Assembly: GCA_038239365.1 (NCBI GenBank)
Contig: JBBSEU010000185.1
Coordinates: forward strand, 1 to 11,775
DNA: 11,775 bases
Direction of reading: 5' to 3'
Source: JBBRMW01 sp038239365
GTDB lineage: Bacteria > Chloroflexota > Anaerolineae > Aggregatilineales > UBA2796
In this document: piece after piece, positions 6,408-11,775 of the stretch
Numbering within the stretch: position 1 is the first letter of the stretch
Layout of the letters: the number at the start of each line of letters is the position of its first letter
Translations under genes and position numbers: made by a program
The notes under the pieces: generated by a model
Told to the model about the DNA's origin: nothing
Seen by the model: only the letters and a program-made list of their open reading frames with translations
The model's database searches: none

Positions 6408-7358
6408 GTGATCGACTCTACCCCAAATCCAGTTTCTTTCCCGCTGAATCAAGACGATACCCGCCCGCTCCCTGAAATTATTGCCGATGGTGGCACTGAT
6501 TGGGAGGCATTTGCACTGTCCTATCAAGATGTGGATGGTCAACGACTTTATGCAGTTCAAGATTGGATCGCAGGCATTGCCCAGACCAAACGCGCTCGAA
6601 AGTTGTGGGATGATCTAAAGCGCCGCTTGAGTGAGTCGCAACTGTCCGACTCAAGCGGACAGTCGATTTATGATCAGTTGATGTCTCAATGCCATCAGCT
6701 ATCCTACACGGCTAGCAATGGCCGCAAATACCAGATGGATTACGCTGCACCCGTCGCGCTGTACCTGATTACGCAACGTCTCAAAGCGGAAACAGGCATC
6801 CGTGACAAGGTGCTTAAATTTCTGGCAAAGGCGGGCGTCGTTGTTGATGAAGCGCGCGTTGATCCCGATAGCCTCATGGCGAAAATCGTTGGCACCAACC
6901 CCAAAAGGGCGATTGAACTGGCAGTCGAAGCCTACCGTCGGATGGGCAAACCCGACGACTGGATCGCTGTCCGCTACGAGAGCATCAAAACCCGCAAATC
7001 GTTCACAACGGCCTTTCAAAATTCGCTGCGTAAAATGCCTGCATCCGCGCAGTTCGGCAAGATCACGAATACCATGCGACCCGGTCTATGGAAGCGCGAC
7101 ACGGATACTCTTAAGGCGCAAATGGGCTTGAAGGAAAACGCCAGCTTGCGTGATAACATGTCTCGAATCGGGTTGATCTATGAACTGTTGGCCGAAGGTG
7201 TCTCGGCACATGTCCTTGAGCAGCATATCAATCTGGAATTTCATCAGGCCACCGAGATCGTGCTGAAAAACTCGGAACTGATCGGCAAGCAGGCCGAGGA
7301 AACTGGGCGCGCGCTGAAAATCGACATTGCCACCAATAAGCCGCTGATAGAGGATTGA
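6408..7358 (+). CDS. BRO/DinD-like phage-antirepressor family protein
   Basis: A 316-residue protein that matches, in order, the pattern of BRO-N/prophage-antirepressor (DinD-like) proteins: an N-terminal segment LYAVQDWIAGIAQTKRARKLWDDLKRRL (47-74) like 'V.DVI..L..SK....YW..LK.RL', a hinge QLSYTASNGRKYQMDYA (97-113) like 'L.M.A.DGK.R.TD.A', KVLKFLAKAGVVVDEARVDP (134-153), then Y-x(2)-MGKPDDWIAVRYESIKTRKSFT (176-200), and a C-terminal region with GLKENASLRDNMSRIGLIYELLAEG (240-264) and the closing G-K-Q-A-E-E-T-G-R-A stretch. Family members are phage antirepressors or SOS-linked proteins such as DinD; biochemical function is mostly unknown. The GTG at 6408 has AGGAGGT 6 bases upstream. No phage genes flank it, so it appears to be an isolated or domesticated gene. 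Assignment rests on remembered motif patterns, not on an alignment. Confidence 0.7.
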   Translation: MIDSTPNPVSFPLNQDDTRPLPEIIADGGTDWEAFALSYQDVDGQRLYAVQDWIAGIAQTKRARKLWDDLKRRLSESQLSDSSGQSIYDQLMSQCHQLSYTASNGRKYQMDYAAPVALYLITQRLKAETGIRDKVLKFLAKAGVVVDEARVDPDSLMAKIVGTNPKRAIELAVEAYRRMGKPDDWIAVRYESIKTRKSFTTAFQNSLRKMPASAQFGKITNTMRPGLWKRDTDTLKAQMGLKENASLRDNMSRIGLIYELLAEGVSAHVLEQHINLEFHQATEIVLKNSELIGKQAEETGRALKIDIATNKPLIED

Positions 7359-7382
7359 CTCCACCCCCTATCCCGCAAGGTC

Positions 7383-7408
7383 ACGCCTGGGAATTTATTC
7401 CCAGGCGT
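7383..7408. terminator. Bidirectional hairpin between convergent genes
   Basis: ACGCCTGGGAA (7383-7393) pairs perfectly with TTCCCAGGCGT (7398-7408) around TTTA, midway between two convergent stops (7358 and 7439). It would serve both strands. No long T-run follows on either side. A second dyad, AGCGAAA-C-TTTCGCT (7414-7428), lies next to it. Confidence 0.65.
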
Positions 7409-7438
7409 AACTCAGCGAAACTTTCGCTTCGAGACTCC

Positions 7439-9955
7439 TCACTGCCCCGCACCCACCGCACACACAGGCGACGTTGCCCCAATATTCTGCTCGAACCAGC
7501 CACAGCCCACCGGCGGCGCAATCACCAGAACGAAATCATGCGCCGCGTTGAATGACGTGATCTTTTCGATGGTCGCGCCCGGCAGCCACGCCTGCAATCC
7601 GGCTAACACCTGAGCATCATTCTGGTTGACGAAGAACATCACCTGTCGATCAGGCCGGAAAGCGTAAGTCGTGCCCGCCGCTTCCTTGATCATCAGAATG
7701 AGGCGCTGGATGTAGTTATCGCGGTAGACGCCGTTCGGCCAATGCGGATCGCCCGATTCGATGGCAAGCGCGCGATGATCCCACCAGTAATCATAGGCGA
7801 TCATAAAGGCATTGCCGGGCGCTCCGGTGCTGGCGACAAATCCCTTGAGGATGCCGCCCGCCTGATGATGCGGCAGTGTCGAAGCGCGATATTGCGTCAT
7901 GGCTTCGACAAAATAGGTGTTGTAGTTGGCAGAGGCGGTCAGCAGCAGCACCAGCACCGCCGCGATTGCCAGTCCCGCGCGCGGCAGTGTGCCGTTGAGC
8001 GTGCGCCATGCCTGCCGCAGGATAAGTGCCGCCGCGAAGGCCGCCATCAGATACACAAAGGGCATGGTGCCGCTGGCGCGTGTGCCGCTTGGCACTTCAA
8101 TCGTGTAGGCCAGCGAAAGCGCCGTCGGGAACAGCATCACGACCAGCCCGAACGGGATCAGCCAGTCGCCCGGATCGCGCCGTCGGATCATTCGCACGAT
8201 CCACAAACCAAGTCCCAGGATGAACAGCGCCCCGGTGATCGTATCCAACTGTGGCATCGCGCTCGGCGAACCCGTGATCCAGGACGCATCGCCGCGCCAG
8301 TTGAACATAAACAGCGCCGTTTGCATATTGCCATTGAAAAAGGCCATATTTTGTTTGAGCGCCTCAATCCGATCCTGCGTGTTAGCGACACGCGAAACGA
8401 CACCGCCCGTCTGTGGGTCTTTGATCTCAACCGTATCATCGCCGAAGATGCGCCCCGTCGTGCGTGACCAGAACGATCCGGGGTTTTCGATCATGTACCG
8501 ACCCAGCGGCACGAACACGGCCACCGCGATCAAGACCAGCACGGCAAAGTTGAGGACATAACGCCGGAATGCGCCCCACTCTCGCCCACGCAAGATCAAC
8601 GCGATCACGAAGCCAATCACCAGGAAAACAGGTGCCATGCGGATCGCCTGATAGCAATACACGCCGATCCCAAGTGCCAAACCCGCCTTCACATAATCGA
8701 CGCGCCGATTGAAACGCAGCGCCCGCACGAAATAGATCAGCACCACACTGATCACGAGCGGCGTCAGGATGATTCGCAAGCCGAGCCGCGACAGCATGAT
8801 ATGCCAGTAGCTAACGGCTAACAGGGCGGCCATGATCAACCCGGTCAGGTTGCCCAGATCGCGGTTTTCGTCACCGATAAATTCACGGCCTAACCAGAAG
8901 GCCACCAACAGGCCGATAATCCCTTCGAGTCCGGTTGCCAGCTTGAGCAGGTTGAAGTCGATGGGCACGTTCAAAATATCGTGCATTAAGGCCAGGATAT
9001 AAAAATGTGCCACTTCGCGCCCGCCATTGTTCGGCAAAAAGATCGGGCGCAAGCCTTCGGAAATCAACCCGGCGTCGAGCGCCTTCTCGACGTGATCGCT
9101 GGTCATATCGGGCGGATAGGCGTCAATATTCGTGAGCCGGAAATATGCGCCAATGATCAGGATCACGACTAGCGCGATCAACGTCCACGAGACGCGAAAG
9201 GAAATGATTCGATTGGGCACGGTAATTACGGATCGGGCGAACTGCTGCACTGCATCGGCGGCGATGATTTCCGGTGCCAGCGCCAATGACCAGCCGATCA
9301 CGCTGAACAGCCAGCACAGCACGCCTAATACGGTGAAGTTATTCTGACTGTTGAAGACCCACGCGCCCCCACTCATCAGCAGCGATACGCCGATCAACAT
9401 AATCCGCAGCGCATACCGATTCACGAATTCGTCAAGACTACGCAGCGGATCCGTAACGGGTTTTTCGAGCGCGGGCAATCGCGGAAACGAGATCGAGCGC
9501 GAAGCAGCGAAGGCAAAAGCCACCGCGCCGATGATCATCAAAAGAGTGCCCGCGATCAGATCACCCGTGCTGCGCGCCCGCAGGTTATGAATCATGTAGA
9601 TACCACCCACCACCGCGATTAGCCAGCCGGAGAGCATAATGCCCAATATACCAGCAGTCTTCATATCGATCAGCGATGCGAAGTTGGGAGTCGCGGCTTT
9701 CGGGGAAGCTGACCGACGGTACACTTCCTCCGCAAGCCGATCAGCCGATGGCAGCGGCGTTGCGCGGACTCGTTTTTCGGCAGCCTGGCTCATCGCGGCA
9801 TTGAAGTTGCGGACAGTTTGCGCCGGACGACTCAGCAAGCGCCCAAATACCTCTGCCAGGGATAAATCCTCAAAGGCGGGCGGTGTGTAGGCCGCATCGG
9901 GTTCGGATATTTCGGGCGGCAGGTTGACGGACTCAGGGATCGTGTTTTCGGTCAT
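7439..9955 (-). CDS. PMT/ArnT-like integral membrane glycosyltransferase (GT39/GT83-type)
   Basis: An 838-residue polytopic protein. About 100 N-terminal residues are soluble and Pro/Ala-rich; membrane segments begin near residue 100 and recur to about 675, after which a soluble C-terminal part of some 160 residues follows. Between the fifth and sixth segments is the loop FRLTNIDAYPPDMTSDHVEKAL with acidic residues in DMTSDH (283-288), corresponding to the catalytic Asp/Glu loop of GT-C enzymes such as PMT and ArnT, and SRLGLR further on is also typical. Such enzymes take sugars from polyprenyl-phosphate donors outside the membrane and pass them to lipids or proteins. The ATG at 9955 overlaps the methyltransferase stop as ATGA, which decides against the upstream GTG at 9979. 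It is the last gene of a GT4-methyltransferase-GT-C unit. Acceptor unknown. Confidence 0.85.
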   Translation of the reverse strand: MTENTIPESVNLPPEISEPDAAYTPPAFEDLSLAEVFGRLLSRPAQTVRNFNAAMSQAAEKRVRATPLPSADRLAEEVYRRSASPKAATPNFASLIDMKTAGILGIMLSGWLIAVVGGIYMIHNLRARSTGDLIAGTLLMIIGAVAFAFAASRSISFPRLPALEKPVTDPLRSLDEFVNRYALRIMLIGVSLLMSGGAWVFNSQNNFTVLGVLCWLFSVIGWSLALAPEIIAADAVQQFARSVITVPNRIISFRVSWTLIALVVILIIGAYFRLTNIDAYPPDMTSDHVEKALDAGLISEGLRPIFLPNNGGREVAHFYILALMHDILNVPIDFNLLKLATGLEGIIGLLVAFWLGREFIGDENRDLGNLTGLIMAALLAVSYWHIMLSRLGLRIILTPLVISVVLIYFVRALRFNRRVDYVKAGLALGIGVYCYQAIRMAPVFLVIGFVIALILRGREWGAFRRYVLNFAVLVLIAVAVFVPLGRYMIENPGSFWSRTTGRIFGDDTVEIKDPQTGGVVSRVANTQDRIEALKQNMAFFNGNMQTALFMFNWRGDASWITGSPSAMPQLDTITGALFILGLGLWIVRMIRRRDPGDWLIPFGLVVMLFPTALSLAYTIEVPSGTRASGTMPFVYLMAAFAAALILRQAWRTLNGTLPRAGLAIAAVLVLLLTASANYNTYFVEAMTQYRASTLPHHQAGGILKGFVASTGAPGNAFMIAYDYWWDHRALAIESGDPHWPNGVYRDNYIQRLILMIKEAAGTTYAFRPDRQVMFFVNQNDAQVLAGLQAWLPGATIEKITSFNAAHDFVLVIAPPVGCGWFEQNIGATSPVCAVGAGQ

Positions 9956-10800
9956 TGTGGTTTGCGGCCTTTGATGCACAGGTTAACGGTGGAGCGGCCT
10001 TGCGCCTCATTCATCACGTTCGGACGATCAAACCAGTTGAAAATGGCTAATCCCAGGTTGATCGGGTTGAACAAACTGCCGTCGTTGCGATCAAAGGTGG
10101 TACGGTCTGCGGCATTCGCCATATTGGGTGGCAGCGCGCCGCTTTCGAGCAGCGGTTTGCCCAGACCATAAACGATATTGTGAATGAACGGAAAGCTGTA
10201 GTGGGTGAAGGCGCGTTCTTCCTCGACGATGAACCCGGCGTCTTCTACGGCCTTTCGCAATTGTTCGCGCGTGTACAGGCGCACATGATTCGCCCAGATG
10301 CCCGCCAATGGCCCGCTGCCGATATGCGAACGGAACCACGTTTCGAGCGTCTTGTTGATCGGATCCCACCAAAAAGGGTAGTTCGCATTCGGCACGGTGA
10401 TCGCCACGACGCCGCCCGGTTTCAGAACGCGATAGACCTCTTGCAGGCCGCGCACATCATCGCTGACATGTTCCAGAATTTCGGAGAGAATCGCGCCGTC
10501 GAAGGTATCATCCGGGTAGGGCTGCGCGTAGATGTTCGCCTGACCTAGCATGATTTCTGGCAAATGGCCGATATTGTGTTGTGCTTTGGCGATCACGTCG
10601 CTGTCCAGTTCCAGACCGATCAGTCGGCAGTTGCTCACCGAACGGATCATGTTCAGGTAGAAGCCGCGCCCGCACGCACAATCGAAGATCAGCTTGTCGT
10701 CCGTCGGTTCGATCCACTCGAAAATGGTTTGCACACGCCGCTTGAAAGCCATATCCGCTTCGTTGCGCGTCAAACGCTGGAGAGTCGTTTCGTCGATCAT
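9952..10800 (-). CDS. Class I SAM-dependent methyltransferase
   Basis: A 282-residue Rossmann-fold methyltransferase. Motif I is FDCACGRGFYLN (39-50; D-C-A-C-G-R-G, with Ala where Gly is commoner), the acidic residue after strand 2 is E64 in GLELD, motif II lies around FDGAILSEILEHV (100-112), and RVLKPGGVVAITVPN (124-138) is motif III, all as in the Methyltransf_11 type. After about residue 200 comes a tail not typical of the core fold (FPFIHNIVYGLGKPLLESG, later FNPINLGLAIFNWFDRP), which may bind the acceptor or touch the membrane. The ATG at 10800 is used because the frame upstream of it only overlaps the GT4 gene; the gap to that gene is 4 bases, and the stop overlaps the next start. Context suggests methylation of a glycan or glycolipid; the substrate is not known. 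Confidence 0.88.
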   Translation of the reverse strand: MIDETTLQRLTRNEADMAFKRRVQTIFEWIEPTDDKLIFDCACGRGFYLNMIRSVSNCRLIGLELDSDVIAKAQHNIGHLPEIMLGQANIYAQPYPDDTFDGAILSEILEHVSDDVRGLQEVYRVLKPGGVVAITVPNANYPFWWDPINKTLETWFRSHIGSGPLAGIWANHVRLYTREQLRKAVEDAGFIVEEERAFTHYSFPFIHNIVYGLGKPLLESGALPPNMANAADRTTFDRNDGSLFNPINLGLAIFNWFDRPNVMNEAQGRSTVNLCIKGRKPQ

Positions 10801-10804
10801 AAAT

Positions 10805-11775
10805 TCACGGTGTCCCTTTTCGGCTAAGCCGCGCTGCATTCTGGAAATGCTTCTCGTAACGGTTGATCGTCTCCTCGAAGTTGAACGTCTTTTCGATCTC
10901 CGCGCGCGATTTTTTGTATTTTTCAGGATCGGCCAGCACATCAAGCACGGCTTGTCCCATCGCCTGCCAGTCGCCGCGCGGCACAATTTTGCCCATGCCC
11001 GTTTCGGTGACCGGGACGCGCCCGCCAGGAGTGTCGGTCATAATGACGGGGGTGCCGCTCAGCATCGCCTCGACCTGTACCAGTGCGAAACACTCCGTAT
11101 CGCTGGGCAGCACAAACACATCGCAGGCCGCGTAAAAGTTCGAGAGCGCCTCCGAACTGGTAATCAAACCCAAAAAGATCAACTGATCGTGGTACTGCTC
11201 GATCAGCGGTTGCAGTGTTTGCCAGGTGTGTTCATAGGGAATATCGTACTGCCCGGCAAAGACGATGCGCGCGTTCGGATACTTCTGATTAATCACTTCC
11301 AGCGAACGGATCAATACGTCGGGGCGTTTTTCAGCCACAAAGCGCCCGCAGTAACCGATCACCGGGCCGCCGTCGCACTGCCATTGTGAATGCAGCTCAC
11401 GGGCGCGCTGCGGATCGGGCAGGGGCATCTTGATCGGCGGATAGTTGACCGAGACTTTATCCAGAAATGGTTTCAGGTAATAGCTGTTTTCAGCGTAATC
11501 GTGACTATACGCGATCAGCCGAGCGGCGCGCTTCGCCATGAATTTGAACATGGTCAACATGATCGTCGTGATCAGCCGGTTGGAGAGGCCTGACGGCAAG
11601 ACCAGATCGCCATGATGGGTAGCGACGACCTGCTTGCCCGTCAGGCGCGCTACCGTTGCCACAATCGCCGTCTCCAGCATTGGCGTGTTGATGAAAATCA
11701 CATCGTAGCGGCGCATGAACTGCCACAGCGCAAACGGAAACAAGGGCATGAGCATCCCGCGACTCAGCCGAATGG
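10805..11775 (-). CDS. GT4-family glycosyltransferase (GT-B fold), N-terminus outside window
   Basis: The frame stays open to the right edge (I-R-L-S-R-G precede the Met at 11755), so the true start lies beyond the window and probably 60-80 residues of the N-terminal Rossmann domain are missing. From the Met at 11755, the first domain includes THHGD (46-50) and the inter-domain segment; the second, donor-binding domain starts at GYCGRFVAEKRPDVLI (134-149) and carries the GT4 signature E221-x7-E229 in DTECFALVQVEAMLSG, followed by GTPVIMTDTPGGRVPV. The family transfers sugars from nucleotide donors with retention, usually to lipid-linked or surface glycans. It leads the visible minus-strand unit, 4 bases ahead of the methyltransferase. 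The exact sugar and acceptor cannot be read. Confidence 0.9.
   Translation of the reverse strand, partial: IRLSRGMLMPLFPFALWQFMRRYDVIFINTPMLETAIVATVARLTGKQVVATHHGDLVLPSGLSNRLITTIMLTMFKFMAKRAARLIAYSHDYAENSYYLKPFLDKVSVNYPPIKMPLPDPQRARELHSQWQCDGGPVIGYCGRFVAEKRPDVLIRSLEVINQKYPNARIVFAGQYDIPYEHTWQTLQPLIEQYHDQLIFLGLITSSEALSNFYAACDVFVLPSDTECFALVQVEAMLSGTPVIMTDTPGGRVPVTETGMGKIVPRGDWQAMGQAVLDVLADPEKYKKSRAEIEKTFNFEETINRYEKHFQNAARLSRKGTP

Noticed and set aside
7742..8467. A 241-codon plus-strand frame opposite the PMT-like gene.
   Set aside because: Arg/Gln/His-rich composition typical of an antisense shadow of a GC-rich membrane-protein gene; no motif or start signal.
10801..10986. An N-terminal extension of the methyltransferase frame upstream of 10800.
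   Set aside because: It lies wholly or almost wholly within the GT4 gene in another frame and is Arg/Ser-rich without domain similarity; the ATG at 10800 fits the gene spacing.
1..11775. CRISPR array, insertion sequence or complete mobile element.
   Set aside because: No regularly spaced direct repeats, transposase, integrase or paired terminal repeats were seen anywhere in the window.

Overview
The window looks like ordinary chromosome from a free-living bacterium, most likely a Chloroflexota (Anaerolineae-like) member. That placement is an inference from gene style: YfhO-like and PMT-like membrane glycosyltransferases, a BFD-type Fe-S protein beside an M20 dipeptidase, many GTG/TTG starts, and a palindromic repeat of the 'PPTPSPSxERG' kind read through inside a gene. 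No rRNA, tRNA, CRISPR array, insertion sequence or complete prophage is visible.

Layout. (1) Bases 1-1988, minus strand: a two-gene unit, a dolichol-phosphate-mannose-synthase-like GT2 followed through a 4-base GTGA overlap by a large YfhO-like membrane protein that runs off the left edge. It has a good sigma-70 type promoter at 2041-2068. (2) Bases 2107-4205, plus strand: a divergent three-gene unit coding for a small BFD-like [2Fe-2S] protein (possibly leaderless, from an extended -10 promoter), an M20 metallopeptidase (TTG start) and a DUF1905/YdeI-type protein. (3) Bases 4222-5016, minus strand: a CpdA-like metallophosphoesterase, convergent with unit 2 and divergent from surE. (4) Bases 5211-6143, plus strand: surE with an unusual basic C-terminal tail, ended by a 10-bp hairpin. 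(5) Bases 6408-7358, plus strand: a stand-alone BRO/DinD-like antirepressor-family protein with its own promoter, a structured leader and a strong ribosome binding site, ended by an 11-bp hairpin. (6) Bases 7439-11775, minus strand: a tightly packed unit of GT4 glycosyltransferase (5' end outside the window), SAM methyltransferase, and a PMT/ArnT-like integral membrane glycosyltransferase.

Units 1 and 6 suggest a role in cell-surface glycan or glycolipid assembly. A polyprenol-phosphate sugar made by the GT2 enzyme could serve as donor for the GT-C-type membrane proteins, and the GT4 and methyltransferase could build or decorate the acceptor. Units 2-4 are housekeeping or stress-type functions (peptide, nucleotide and phosphoester turnover). 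The most unusual items are the isolated antirepressor-like gene with a leader that can mask its ribosome binding site, the coding-sequence palindrome near the left edge, and the probable leaderless Fe-S gene.
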